Shown here one piece after another: positions 1-13,954 of a stretch of DNA of 64,000 bases (position 1 is its first letter; every line of letters starts with the position of its first letter). This stretch comes from Epiperipatus broadwayi (lineage: Eukaryota > Onychophora > Udeonychophora > Euonychophora > Peripatidae). The position numbers and the translations under genes are program-made. The notes beneath the pieces are model-generated. The model did not search any database and was not told the origin of the DNA. It saw only the letters and a program-made list of their open reading frames with translations. The stretch lies in NCBI GenBank assembly GCA_028023455.1, contig JAQFVV010012423.1:3115273-3179272 (forward strand), given 5' to 3'.

Positions 1-2160
1 ACAACTATTAACATACCATGCACAAGTATATGTTTATTACACACTACTGAATTATTTTCTTAATAAATATGCAATATTTATTTTCTAAATATTATTTAAA
101 ACATTAAAATTTCATTATCACTTTTAAAATAAAAAACTTTGTTTAGATTTCTCTTAAAAAATCTTATATTCATTTCCGAATTAATTTATAACTGTATTAT
201 ATGATTCTTTCTCTCTTTATGATATTTTGTACTTTCACTTTTAAAATTACACAATTCTAAACATTCCAGCAAATAAATTATTCTTACATAAATGATAACA
301 TCTCTGCAATTCTATTTTATTCATTATTTCTTTGAAAATATCTTTCTGACGATGCAGATTCACGAAACAAGGATAGCGAAAATAGATGCACAGGATCAAA
401 AATATAACTAGAATATAATCCGTCATAAACCTTGACAATAATGGCACAGTGAATTTAAAGACACTATAGAGGAGTGACCTTTATCTGTCTACCAACCTCT
501 ATTATAGGAGTGATGCTAAAGCTATTTCTTCAGCTTTATATAACATCAAAAAGTTTAAAAATACGCAAAAACACTGTTCAAAAATATATGTGTTCAGTCA
601 TAGGGCATAGTTAACTATACTGAAATCACACAAACTAACTATGATCCAAATACTTTATTTTTCTTATTTCTTAACAAAAACATCATCTTGGTTTCCTCTC
701 CTCCAGTACTACCAAGTCACTATCCGATCTTATTTCTCATGATTTTTCTATACAGTACATCGACAAATTCCTATCTGCATTTCTAACAATAATAAAATTC
801 ATTTTATTTCAAAAAACTATATCGCTGTTCTTTAAGAAAATCTTTTACTACTTTTCTTGTATATTTATCATATACAAACTATTTTAAAATATCTGAATAC
901 TTTATTACATGAAAGTTCAAAAGAATCACACAATTGTTCTATTATATTATATTATTAATTATACTTTAAATAACTTATTGCATGCATATTTAAAATTACT
1001 CCTATCTCATAATATGTCAAAATGTTGTATAAAATGTGTACATAGAATTTAAACTTTCACACATCATTCTTAATCAATAGATGATCTAAAAAAAATACAT
1101 TATGCATTATAAATAAATATCAAAATTACCAAAACGATCTTTATCTTCTCGATCGCGTTCTGTAGGCTTCACCATCCCATTAATTCTTGTAGATATATGA
1201 TTTCCATACATACTCTTTATTTTTAAAACAATATTTCTATCATTCTATTAAGCTATTATATTTAATTTTTTTTTAATATTACTAAAATTATGTTTATATG
1301 TTTTCCCTAATATCACATAGCATTTTATATTTAAAATTAAATTAGTAAAAAATATTTAAATTATATTTACGATACTTCTTCATCAAACTTTCTTGAACTG
1401 TTCATATTAAAGCTAAAAAAAATATATTATTTCTTCTTCAGTCACTTAATGTTCTATTTTAAGGCAAAACAATTATTACTCAGTTTGATAAATCTTCATA
1501 GACAACAATCCTTGGTTTTCACAATATTGTATACAATTATTAATTCTTGATATCTCCTCTAATATTGCCTGCTAGTCTTTTCCCGCGCGCCTTTTCCGAT
1601 GCATCTACTAGGTACTTTATTTAATATTCAGTAAATTTTTCTGTTTTCCTGGATCCATTTTCATTAAGTAATTTAATTTTATATTTTTCAGATCAAGCAT
1701 TTCCTTCATTGAATACGTTATAATATTTTTAATTAGATAGAGTTTTCGGCTCCTTTTCTATAAACACATAATAGCACTTTCATATTATTCTTTAACTTTT
1801 TTCTTCTTTATTTAAAATTCAGGTACCATATTTTTATAATGTTTCTTTTTAAACGATGAACACTCTTTCTTCATTATACATTTACATAATTTTTCTTTGT
1901 AATAAAAACGCATATTAAATTTTTCCATAGAGAAGAATAAAATAACTTTAAAGTAGCCTTATAAATTTGTGTGTCATAATTTTTCATGACGGCAAGTAAC
2001 TTCTCTTTTAAATTTTCATATAGCATCCCAATTATATTTCTTTGAGTGACAAAAATAAGTTTCTGGTTGAGCATAAATAAAACTGTTTTAAGACATTTTC
2101 CAAATATTTTTTCTTTAGCAATATTTTTAGGTAATTTTCCTTGTACTTCCATCTCTACTG
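1..2160 (+). repeat. Left copy of a diverged direct duplication (partner 61850-64000)
   Basis: This AT-rich stretch has no convincing gene. It is collinear with the last 2 kb of the window. Matched landmarks: GACGATGCAG near 348 with ACGATGTAG near 62221; AGGGCATAGTTAACTAT near 602 with AGGGCTTTGTTAACTAT near 62476; ACTACCAAGTCACTAT near 708 with ACTACCAAGTCACTAC near 62580; TTACCAAAACGATCTTT near 1127 with TTACCAAAACAATCTTT near 63025; a TGGATCCA block near 1650 and near 63550. The offset stays at about 61.87-61.90 kb. The copies are well diverged, so the event is old. It could be a segmental duplication or two copies of a dispersed element. The short minus-strand ORFs at 247-447 and 1874-2152 look fortuitous or decayed. 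Confidence 0.6.
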
Positions 2161-3218
2161 TAGGTTTTTGGTTAAATTCGAATAAAATTCCCTGGTAAGA
2201 TAACTTTTAAAATTAGCAATTCATGTCGAGGCAGTCAAAATATATTATATGTTACAAAAGAACTTTTAAAATAAATACAAAATTCTAAATTTATATCACT
2301 TTTCCAGCTACGGTGTTACCAGCTAAAAAAATATGTTACTTTCTCTTTCACTTTCACATTACTTCTCCCCTCGCTTTGTATAATCCTTATATTTTGTCTG
2401 CTAATTTGCCTCCGTTGATTGGTTAATGACTTTTTTAGCGCCAACAAATTTACACATTTAGTTATATAACAGATTAGACTTTTAAAATTGAAGAATTGAT
2501 GACGTAATGTCTCAAATATTATTTAGACTAGTATTTTTAAATTCCATTATAGTTTTATCAGAATTATTTAAACTTTAAAAACAATTATTAAAACAATATT
2601 TAATATTTCAACTTGTACTTTAAAGATCGATGGCAATTATATTTAGTTTCAAATTCACAAACTTTATTATTATTCTAACAAGCGTGTGTGTGAAGGTATA
2701 TAATATACAGTCACGCGTTTACTAATTTTATCAGATGATTTTTTATTTACGTCTTGGTCTAAATTACCAAAGCTGATATATTTTATAATAATTTGGAAAA
2801 TAATTAAAACTTGTAGAACTAAATATAATTCTCACCATCACAAAGTTTATAATAAAATATACTCTATTAATTTTGACTATTAAATATATTTATAACACTA
2901 CATCTAGCATTTATTTAATTTATTAGTTTTAAAATATTATATTCAAATTATTAATATACTTTTAACTATTTATAGCTGTATTATTTTATATGGCCAGCTT
3001 TCACAACCATAAGCAAGAATATAATTAAGCTTTATTTAACTGTTTTCTCTTAAAATAATCTATTACATTTTTATATACCAGGTATTTTCATCTTTAAATT
3101 GTACTATAAAATTTAATTATCCTGCTATTATTTATATATCATACAAATATAACTTAAAATTTAAAATTTTTTAGTAATTGACCTTTCTACCTTATTATGA
3201 CCTACAGATAAGGGCACA
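2161..3218. other. AT-rich stretch, nothing recognised
   Basis: Very AT-rich. I see no ORF of note, no repeat unit and no RNA gene. Confidence 0.5.
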
Positions 3219-3255
<37 letters not shown>

Positions 3256-3267
3256 ATATATATATAT
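3219..3267. repeat. (AT)n microsatellite
   Basis: Alternating AT, interrupted once by TT around 3245. Confidence 0.95.
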
Positions 3268-3373
3268 GTTTTCATGGTTATATGATGTAGATAAAATATT
3301 TTGGGTACAAACCGTGTATTATTTTGCATTACAATCCGATAATTTGACAGACTAGCAACCACCATTATCAAGG

Positions 3374-4172
3374 TTAACTTTTGAAAGAACAATCATTAGA
3401 TCTCAAACAGTAACATGACTCAGTGTGAGGTGATAAGTGAGATTCAACTTGAAGTAATTCAGAACTCACAATATGAGGCTTATCAGAATGTTTATTTCCT
3501 TCAATTCTTTCACCTATTAATTTCAAATTAATATTAAATAAAATGAAAGGTTTCCACATAGCTGGAATACATTCTTTGTCAGCTGTATTTAAACCAGTAG
3601 GTCTCTTTAATATTTCAATTGACTCTCTCATGGTTCTTAAATCGTATCCTTCCAAATTAGAAAGTATTTTTGTATTGTCAAAATCAGGTTTGTGACCAAT
3701 TTCTAAAAAATGGGAAGTAAAAACTAATGTGCTATTTTTTTATTAAAAACATTTCTATGGTTTTTAATTCTGATATTTATTCATTTATTACACTGACCCA
3801 CATAGCTTCTTGAGCACTGCAAACATAGAATTTCATAAACTCCTTGGTGTTTCAAAATATTCTGTCTTTAGGTTTACATAAAAAAAAATCACCATTTTTT
3901 TTGCCAGTAGAAAAAGTAGTCATTATATTAAAACAAAATAATCTTCTACTGATTTTATCAGTAACCCCATTAATGTAAGCTAAAATTACTCTATTAAAGG
4001 AGGAATTATCAATTCTATCCTCTTTTTTCTTTTTAGTATTAATGTTATGTAAAGTGTTACATATGATGTTTTTATTATAATTATTAGAAAGTAGAATATT
4101 TGTTGGGAAAAAGTAATTTTTTGGTAACATTTCTTGATGAATTTTGGAAAAAAATAGGCACTTCATAATCAA
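3374..4172 (-). pseudogene. Decayed Penelope-like retroelement, GIY-YIG endonuclease end
   Basis: Read on the minus strand from 4172 downwards, this is the C-terminal half of a PLE polyprotein broken by at least two frameshifts or stops. The piece at 4172-3852 is linker sequence ending in a basic segment (residues GKKNGDFFLCKPKDR). About 3825-3755 encodes the GIY-YIG start GVYEILCLQC...YVGQ, with the C-x2-C pair typical of PLE endonucleases, followed by an in-frame stop. In another frame, 3710-3655 gives GHKPDFDNTKILS, and 3655-3374 continues with RTMRESIEIL and a final W-x-P. PLEs insert by target-primed reverse transcription using this nuclease. No reverse transcriptase domain was recognised upstream, so the copy is truncated or further decayed. 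Its sequence differs clearly from the PLE at 46.5-48.0 kb, so it is a second lineage. Confidence 0.75.
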
Positions 4173-5679
4173 AGTAGAACATTATTAGTTCCACTCAAAG
4201 TTGAAGGAAATAATATGTTTTCCTGTAAAAAAAAACATAAAATAAATTCAGATATAAAATAGTAAAAAAGGAACAGTTCAGAATATGGTGATAGAACAAG
4301 AATCATAAAAAGTAATGAAAAAATCACCAAATCATGGGAAGAATATATTAGAGACCAACTATGATGTAAACTGAGTTATTTTATTCTTGCAAAATTGTGA
4401 GAAGGATATAAAGTTTCCTATATGATGCTGGGAACTGTTTGGAAAAACAATATTCTGTAAAATAAATGATTTATTAATAAAATTAGTTAATCTGAAATAT
4501 GATATTGCAGAAAAATTCTCTATAAAATTTTCCAAAGATAAAATTATTAATGATGAAATAATAGAAAAGGCTTTATAAAATTAGGGAATTATATATCTGT
4601 AATTTTTGCCAAGTTTGGTCAGATCATGCACATAGAAATGTTTCAGTTCAGTATGATACAGGGGACACTAATCAATGATGGGTATGGTAGGGCAAAGTCA
4701 AAACAAATACAGAACATAAACTATGCAAATTTTTATTAGTCAAAGCTTTTATATAAATCATTTTATGATAAAAGACATGGTGAACAAATTGTGGATCTTT
4801 TAACAAAGAAGTTATGTAGCTCACCTATGACCAATTATAGATAGTAAAGTTAATGAAGATGATGTTATTTCTAAACACAAGGAGAAATGTAATAATGAAA
4901 AACAAATAGGAAGATCACATCATTGCATTAAATCTAAATGCAATGATTGAAAAAATCATTTCTACACTAAGTGAAGTCAAAAATAAGATTCATGAAAAAG
5001 AAAGTTCCTGTTGAATAATATGCAACTGAAATTGGAGAATAACAAAATTTAGATTATTTCAGTTACAATAATAGTTTTCTGTGTTTAAATTCTTAAAATA
5101 ATTAATGTTTAAAATAAAAGATGTCCTTTTATTTCACTAAAATCAAGGACAAAAGAGCAATTATATATAATAATGAAGAAAACTTGTTTAGCCTCAGGAT
5201 GTCAATTAGTAATTGATGGTTTTTGACTACATCAAAAGGCAAAGTTATATTTGTTTATACTTTATACATAGACAGAGTGAAGATTTATTTATGTGCAAAA
5301 TATATATTAGAATTGATAATTGCTTTTAAGAATAACTAGATAAAATATTAAAATATATACAATTGCTAATGTTTTGGTAAAATAATATATGTCTTCAACT
5401 GGGTAAATTACATGGTCATTACAAAAATATAGAAAGTTGTAAAAAATTAAGAATTATTGCAAGATGTAAAAATATAAAATTGTATAATAAAAGAGAACAA
5501 ATTAAAAATTGCATTTTTGCCAAGGTAAAATGAGAATGAAGTACCAAATAAATACAGGTGACTTGTTGGGTTTAAATTTTGCTGATGGCTTTTATTTCTT
5601 GGAGTAAAAAGAATTCTTACACACACACATAATATGTTTAATATTTTATTACATTTCTTTGTACAATTCAATGCCCTGC
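4173..5679. other. AT-rich stretch with a possible coding fossil on the plus strand (about 4440-4950)
   Basis: Between about 4440 and 4950 the plus strand gives protein-like runs in alternating frames. Examples are a lysine- and isoleucine-rich run around 4480-4580 and a Cys/His-containing run (HKEKCNN then HHCIKSKCND) around 4875-4950. Stops and shifts break them up. I do not recognise a family. It may be a decayed transposon ORF, or chance in A-rich sequence. Nothing else is seen in the interval. Confidence 0.25.
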
Positions 5680-5860
5680 ATGATTTAATGCAGTAGGTAG
5701 AGTATGCAACTTACAATTGAGAGGTCCCAGGTTCAATTCTAACATACACATGTCTAGTGTTCTAACTTTTTATTTACTCCTGAGCAATAAATCCATATGT
5801 CTTTTATAATACAAATCTATCTTTACAAAATCTCTGGAATATGCTTTGATAATGATTATT
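5680..5860 (+). mobile_element. tRNA-derived SINE-like fragment
   Basis: A tRNA-like head is visible. An A-box-like TAATGCAGTAGG lies at about 5686-5698, followed by GTAGAGTATGCAACTTACAA. A B-box-like GGTTCAATTCT sits at 5730-5740, preceded by GAGGTCCCA. The spacing fits a tRNA-derived RNA polymerase III promoter. The acceptor stem does not close into a functional tRNA, so this reads as a SINE head. The 3' limit is a guess. Confidence 0.55.
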
Positions 5861-6245
5861 GCATATGAATAGAATTTTGATTTTGAAGCAATCTATGTAT
5901 GAAGCAATGTCGATTTGTTTTGGATATCCATCTCAAAGATAGTCTAGTAAACCATTCAATATTTCATCAATAAATGAGGATTTTGCTATTATTATTTTTT
6001 TGGAGTATATCAGAAAGAAAAAAAAAAACACAATAATACTTGCCTATTGTGAGTAATGCCTACTACACTACTGTTTAATTTTTTGAGGGATTGTTATAAA
6101 GTGCTTTTATAAAGCAAGATTATCTAAATGCTGTTTAAGTGATGAATAATTTAATTCAATATCTTATTCTTTAATTCTTTATGTGTGTTTTTAAATACAC
6201 ACTGTTTTATTTTATATAAACATACAGACGCTTACTGACACACAT

Positions 6246-6281
<36 letters not shown>

Positions 6282-6989
6282 CAAGAAACATGGCTAAATA
6301 GAATGCAATATTTTTGGAAGAATAACTTTGAACACCTGTTACATTAATTAACGTATAGCCAATTTAAATGGGTCTAAAGAAATATATCCATATATTGAAT
6401 ATTCTTACTCATTGTTATCATAATTTAAATTTATTATTCATAATATAATACGAATGATAAATGAGACGGAAATGAATTTTTATTTTTTTGGTAATAGATA
6501 ATTGCACCAAAATTGTTTTATATATATATGTAAAAATAATGCTGTTTAAGAGTGCATTAAGTTAAAAAATTAATTAGAATTTAATTTTATTATTATTACA
6601 TGATTAAATATTTCACTAATAATATTAACAATCGTTTTCTGCTTATGTTACTTTAATTAAGTTTTCCATTAAAAATTTTGAAATGTTTAATGATTAAACT
6701 TTAATATTTCACATGATTTTTTTAATTAGTTAATAAGCATTTAAATGTTTGAATGAAATGTCATTTTATATCACAATACTTTTTAATGATATTAATTCAT
6801 TAGTTCTCAGAAGTTTTTGGCTTACTTTTCAATATTTAATACAAAAATGGAATGATGCAAAAAATTTTATTTTTTAAAGATCATATTTCTAATTGAAAAT
6901 AAATTTGCTTCAATGAAAATTTATTAAAAAAATTACGACTTTATTTTATCGAAAGATTTACTCATTGATTTTTATATACTTTTTCCTAT
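5861..6989. other. AT-rich stretch with a small (CA)n(TA)n tract
   Basis: A (CA)n run at about 6239-6255 passes into (TA)n up to 6281. The rest is AT-rich with no gene or repeat unit that I recognise. Confidence 0.5.
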
Positions 6990-7340
<351 letters not shown>

Positions 7341-8027
7341 TTGATATAATTAATTATATTATTATGCTTATGGATATATCCCTATCATCATCAGTACGTG
7401 TTTAGAGAAGCTATGTAAATTTTAAAAAGACCAAATTGCATTATCAAATTTGACAGAACAATAAAACCACCATCCATATGGCAGAGTTTTCTTACACAAA
7501 TGCATAAAATATAATGAGGTAATAATAGTTATGATTATCATGAGTACTGTATCAGATAAGTTTAGGTTTAGATACAAAAGTATTGAAATTATGGGGAACC
7601 TCAACCAAATTTTAAAATGCTAAACTATATATACATTGAACACCATATTGTAATAGGGATGAGATAGAAAGTATATTTGATAATATAAAAAAAAAATGTT
7701 ATTTAAGTTTTCTATGAATTTATATTCTTAATGACTAACATATAACAAAAAGAACTTGGAATGATTGTAGTGTTATCTAAAGGTCATGGAAAATAACTCT
7801 GTGTTAGGGTAATATCACATTTTAAAAAATAAATAAATTTGATAATATATAAAAGAGTATAATGTATATTGTTAATATCAGGTTTCGTATTGTTTATATA
7901 ATAAGGTTTTGTTCAAATTTTAGGCACATGACAAGAACTACAAAAACAATCTTGCATTATTTAAAAATAAAATAAAATGACTCACCTGAAAATATTTTCA
8001 TTAATGACATATTAAACACTAAAAATA
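7341..8027. other. AT-rich stretch, nothing recognised
   Basis: I see no convincing ORF, repeat or RNA gene. The short minus-strand ORF at 7422-7604 has no recognisable features. Confidence 0.5.
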
Positions 8028-8344
<317 letters not shown>

Positions 8345-10079
8345 TGAACTCAGTTCCCATACCTTACCATATTACTGCTAGTTTTATCATTTAATAAGTT
8401 TAAATACTTTTATAATAACTTTTGGAATAACTTTGACTGTACTTTGGCAGCACTTGTATTTATTAATTTTAACAGGCTCTTGAAACATCAATATTTTATT
8501 ATTATTGGAATATTATTTATTTAATAATATCTTTTATGTTTATCATTTTATTATTTATTATACGACCTTTCTTTCACTATCATTTACAATCACAATTCTT
8601 CATTTATATTTTTAACTGCTTGGATCTAGAATGTCATGTGGAATTTTTTAAAAAACTGACCTGAGATACAATTTTCACAATAACTTCAGTTTTAATTATG
8701 TTAGAGCAAAAAAAAAATACATTAATTTAAACTAGAAAAACTAAAGAAAACAATAAATCTAAGATAACTAGTGATAACCATTTAAAAAATACTGGAAAAA
8801 AGAAATTTCAACATACAAAATTATTATTACTTTATTGTTTGTTCCTAATTTATAATTCATCATTAACTAAGTTTAAAATATATCTTCAGTGATAATTTCT
8901 CTGTATTCCTCCCAAAATTATCGTTCAAACCATATAATGTATCTTATCTGAGATAATCCATAGCTTCAGAATCTCCAAAAGTATTCACATAGGAATTCTT
9001 CATTTTTATCTTGTACCCCAAAAGTTACCAAATGTCAAAGGCATCTATAAAAAAAGATTCATCCTAATAAAAGATACAAAACAAATCATTTCTAGAAGAT
9101 AGATATGCATTTGTCACCATAGCATTGGCTTCTTGTCTATCTAAAACTAGAAATTGTAAGCTACTGTCTGTATTACTGATAAAATGAGTTTCATCTCTTC
9201 ATTTTATAACTATTTGTATACATCAGTGATGTTTATATTCTTTATGCATACCAGTGATGCTATCTTGTTATATTTACTGTATCACATAGATATAATTTAT
9301 TTGCATATAGTCCAATTGTTAGCTATAGACTTGAAAATAATATGATGAAACATATAGCAAAACCAGAGTGACTCCACAGTGTGAGTGAGTATCAAAGCAT
9401 AGGCAAGAATCAGAATATGATTATTTGCCCACCTACACAATCTTTCTGTACATTTGATTATTAGTTTTGTAAATCATTACTTGTAAACAGAAATACACCA
9501 TATACACATAATAATAAATTAAACATTTTGAGAATCATTATTTTTATAAAATAAGTTTATTTTTATACAATAAGTGGATTAGAACTTACAAAACTACCAT
9601 AGATATGAATTTATATGAGCATAAATAAATATGTAATTTATATAAACATACACCAGTACAAACTCAATTTAATAAAAAATAAATCATGTTTTCAAAGAAT
9701 TAAAAAAATTTAAATAATATTCAAAAAATTAAAAAATTAAAATTATATACTTACAAACCTTATAGTCTGCTTATGTTCAGACACCATTGAAGATCTTGTT
9801 TGTGAATCATAATATTTTTATTCTGATAGAAGCATATTTGAAAGTCAATAAGTGTTTTCTATCTTTATCAGTTCGTGGAGATTACAAAATTGATAAAAAA
9901 ACAAAAAAAAATTAAATGTACAGGTAATAAAAAAATCCAAATTTCATCAGATTTTTTGTTAAAGTCATCTTTAGAAAGCTACATCAGAGATCTATGAAAT
10001 GCTTATATTTCTGTTAAGATCATGCTTACAGTTTTTACATCAGTAAAAAAAAATTATGACAGATCAAATAAGACATGCA
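8345..10079. other. AT-rich stretch, nothing recognised
   Basis: No gene, repeat or RNA signal could be supported. Slightly less AT-rich segments around 8880-9450 show no coding frame. Confidence 0.5.
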
Positions 10080-10345
10080 GGACACCCCACATAACGAGGA
10101 AAAGCAGTTAAAACACAGGAATGGACTGGTTCTTGAAACAGAGGGGAGATACCATTATTATTATGACCATCAATGGTGCCCATGGCCAGATCAGGCTATA
10201 CAAAGATAACATAACCATATTTTCTGACCATGGCTCACCTTGAATGCTGGAATAAAACCCTGCCATCCAAAGCATTTTATTTGTTTCAAGAATCAAACTC
10301 AGGCACCAGATGACCTTATACTATATAGCCAGCATGCTCAGATTA
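10080..10345 (-). mobile_element. Possible SINE or other repeat fragment
   Basis: This stretch is clearly richer in G+C than its flanks. On the minus strand a B-box-like GAGTTTGATTC (plus 10290-10300) follows GGTGCCT, and a weak A-box-like stretch TGGCTATATAGTATAAGG lies upstream (plus 10315-10332). The A-to-B spacing is too short for an intact tRNA promoter. It is therefore either a deleted SINE head or an unrelated repeat. Confidence 0.3.
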
Positions 10346-10470
10346 TAGGGACACAATCCAGTGCTTGAAATATTCCAAGCTAGCTCCTAATATTAATCAA
10401 GAGGATCCAGCACATTTAACTTAACATATACGATTATTTATAACTTTATATTTATTGTGATTCAGTGACA

Positions 10471-10942
<472 letters not shown>

Positions 10943-11039
10943 AATAATCCAAAATAATAATTAAGGAAATATTAATATTTATTCATGCATATATATTTAA
11001 TATAAGAATAGTATGGAAATTTACATATAATAATAAATA

Positions 11040-11430
11040 AGTGATTATGCAGGCTAAATTTTATAATAGTCCTTCATTAAAGTTCATTTCATTTGGAAAA
11101 TATGTATCTATAGACAGTGTTCAAAATACATTTACCTGGGTTTTCATGATTGTCAATTTCCAACTGCTTGACTTTATGGGCTCCATTGATGGTTTCAGGA
11201 CTTGTCTTCCATTTTTCAGCTTGACAGTGGGTGAGAGAGAGTTTGTAGAAGTGTTTATTTCACCATTTTGGTATCAGTTTCCCAGGAAGGTTCAGGCAGA
11301 ATTGTTAAATTTTGTGGAAAACATTGGGGCCTGAAGCCCAGTTGAATGCTTTTAAGGTGATCTAGTAATGCATGTTGCTAATTCTGTAGCTTGTTTTCCA
11401 CAGCAGTAATTAATATTTTTATTTTGTCCT
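11040..11430. other. GC-richer island, possible decayed coding fragment
   Basis: About 11130-11420 stands out from the AT-rich surroundings. The plus strand carries a 97-codon ORF (11041-11334) with no recognisable motif. The minus strand reads protein-like in one frame (SPTVKLKNGRQVLKPSMEP, about 11240-11180) and ends in an apparent splice donor, ACCCAG|GTAAATG, near 11140. Neither strand gives a family match, and upstream stops interrupt the minus frame. It may be an exon relic or a transposon fragment. Confidence 0.25.
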
Positions 11431-11929
11431 TCGATTTCTGAATCTCTGGATATAATGCATCAATCTCAAAATGAAGACTAAAATATATCAATCACAAAAT
11501 GAAGACCAGAATGATTTACAGACTCAACAGTGAAATAATAAGAATAGACATCTGCAAACTTTTATACTTTTTTCTCTCCCATCGTTTTTAGTTTATTTTT
11601 ATCTTAACTTTTAATATATTTTTAAATTAAATTTTACATTCTTTTTTAGTTTAATTAAGTTTTATATTTTTATTAATGTAATCTTTTTATAGATTAATCT
11701 ACTATCTCTTTGCATTTATGATGATAAGATAGTTTACATAGCTGGCATCCAAAAAGTTTTTTATACTAATTAATATTTATATTTTAGATTTCTTCCTAAG
11801 ATTTATTTTTAAACATTTGTTTGTGTTCTGATCCATCATATCAACCATGTGATGGTGTTGATGCTAACAAAATACACATTAATATTATATTCACAGACTA
11901 GCAATTCTCTATTTTTTTTTCGTTTACAA
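11431..11929. other. AT-rich stretch, nothing recognised
   Basis: No supported feature. Confidence 0.5.
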
Positions 11930-12760
11930 ATTTTACATTCTTTCGTTTATAAATCATTTGGGGCAATAATAGTTTTTTTTTTTAATTTTTATTGACAAGA
12001 GGGTCTTTTGTGGTGTAAGTTCAAATAGTAATTTTGGTTTTTTGAAATAGTATTACTGTTTTTTAAAATTTGATTGACAAAATTCAAGAGAGAACGTTTG
12101 TTTTTTTTTTATGTATCTTTAAATAATAATTTGTTACTTTTATTGGTTTACATTTGATTTCCGACAACAATTAGTGGGAGGGGTGTTTTTGTGTATGATT
12201 AAATAATAATTTACATTATCTTTTATTTTACATTTGATTGCCAACAACAATTATTGGGAGAAAGATGTTTTTTTGTGTATGTTTAAATAAAAAATTTGAA
12301 GTTACTTTTATTTTACATTTGATTGACAATCGACTTTATTTACATTCTTTTATTTATAAATTATTTTGGTTTCCCAAATAATATTTGGTTTGACAATGAG
12401 ACAATAATAGTTGTTTCTTCAATTTTTATTGACAAGAGGGTCTTTTTTGTGTATGTTCAAATAGTAATTTGGGTTATGTTTAAAAAATAATTTATCTTAC
12501 TTTTATTGGTTTACATTTGAGTGCCAACAACAGTTAGTGGGAGGGGGGTTTTCTGTATGATTAAATAATAATTGACATTACTTTTATTTGACATTTGATT
12601 GCTGATGACAACAATTATTGGGAGAAAGGGTTTTTTGTGTATGTTTAAATAAAAATTTTAGTTATTTCTTTTATTTTACATTTGATTGCCGACAACAATT
12701 ATTGGAAGAAGGGATGTATGTTTAAATAAAAATTTAAGTTACTTTTATTGTTACATTGGT
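11930..12760. repeat. Minisatellite with an 80-90-bp unit and higher-order duplication
   Basis: A block TTACATTTGATTGCC-ACAACAATTATTGGGAG recurs near 12150, 12230, 12510, 12590 and 12680. Each copy is followed by TTTTTGTGTATGTTTAAATA and an A/T run. A different block, TTTTTATTGACAAGAGGGTC, appears near 11988 and 12425. This suggests a larger unit of roughly 370-440 bp that was itself duplicated. Copies are imperfect. No ORF crosses it. Confidence 0.8.
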
Positions 12761-13357
12761 TAAAGGCCATCTGGAATCCCTCCAAACAAGCTGCCATTTA
12801 CGAAGTGAACATTTCCCTCAGCCACAATGAGACTTACAAATGAAAGTCAAAAGATATTTATGGACCTCAAGTCGCATATATTTGCTGCACAATCATATCT
12901 TTTCTTTCCACAGGATGTTTTTCTGCTGTAGAAATGTTACAGTGCCAGCTTCCCTGTCTGGCAAGTCCCATCTTTTTATGTTTTCTGTGTTCGAATTAGC
13001 TATATTCTTGGTCTTGGAAAATTACTTGCTAAGACGTGATTTAAAGTGTGATCATCAAAAAAATTGCAATACCCCTCCTTAATAGAGAATTTAGGAGGCT
13101 TACAGCTTTATGGGGAACAATCACTACACTGTTAAAATTTTTAAAATGTAACAATACATCAATTCATATTTTAAAAAAGGCCCCAATGAAAATTTAAATA
13201 ATTTTGACATGATGAACTTAACACACCCTCGTACAATATTGTTACATAAAATACATAACACAGCATTACAATGTAGTGCATAAAACACACAACTATGACA
13301 TATTCCTCTGCTTTTAGCATAGGAAAAAGCGACAGCATTAGCTGTTAAGCCAAGTTA
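12761..13357. other. Stretch with no recognised gene
   Basis: An 80-codon plus-strand ORF at 12840-13082 lies in slightly GC-richer sequence but shows no domain or signal that I recognise. The rest is AT-rich. Confidence 0.4.
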
Positions 13358-13495
13358 ATACTCTTTCTAGGTTTTTTTCGTAGAAAGAAGACTTAACTCA
13401 GAGTTTACACTCTTTCTACATTTTAGCATAGAAAGAAGACTTAACTCTGAGAAAACAGTCTTTCTAGTATTTATTGTAGGAAGAAGGCTTGGGTG
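13358..13495. repeat. Short tandem repeat, unit about 49 bp, three copies
   Basis: The block TCTTTCTA...TAGAAAGAAGACTTAACTC repeats with starts near 13362, 13411 and 13459. The unit has internal dyad symmetry (TCTTTCTA with TAGAAAGA). Confidence 0.75.
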
Positions 13496-13853
13496 CAGCT
13501 GCAGAAATGGCATATTTCTAAAAATTAATCTAGAAATAGTGCCATTCTGCGGCTGGCATGATGGATCTGGAAACAACCAAACATTTATTCTTTTAACTTA
13601 TTATTCTTATATATAAAAAGAAGTTTTTTTTAATCCTATTTCTAATTATTTTTCCCCACCTCATTCTCAATAAAAGCTTTATTCTCTTTTAAAAAAAAAT
13701 ATAACACAATCTTTTTTTATTTTATTATGTTTTAAAATCTACTTAACTATTTTTCTGATTTTCTTTTTTAAAAAATTTGATCATATACTTTTAAATTATG
13801 AAATATGTAATGCAGATATACATGGGGTTTATAACATATCTTGCTAGTGTTAC

Positions 13854-13889
13854 TATATATATATATATATATATATATATCTATATCTA

Positions 13890-13931
<42 letters not shown>

Positions 13932-13954
13932 TAGATATAGATATATAGATATAT
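13854..13954. repeat. (AT)n with embedded TATC/GATA inverted repeat
   Basis: Alternating AT with CTATATCTATCTATAT in the left half and AGATAGATATAGATATAT in the right half. The tract is self-complementary. Confidence 0.9.

Noticed and set aside
5680-5760. Functional tRNA gene
   Set aside because: A- and B-box-like sequences are present but no acceptor stem or full cloverleaf closes; a SINE head fits better.
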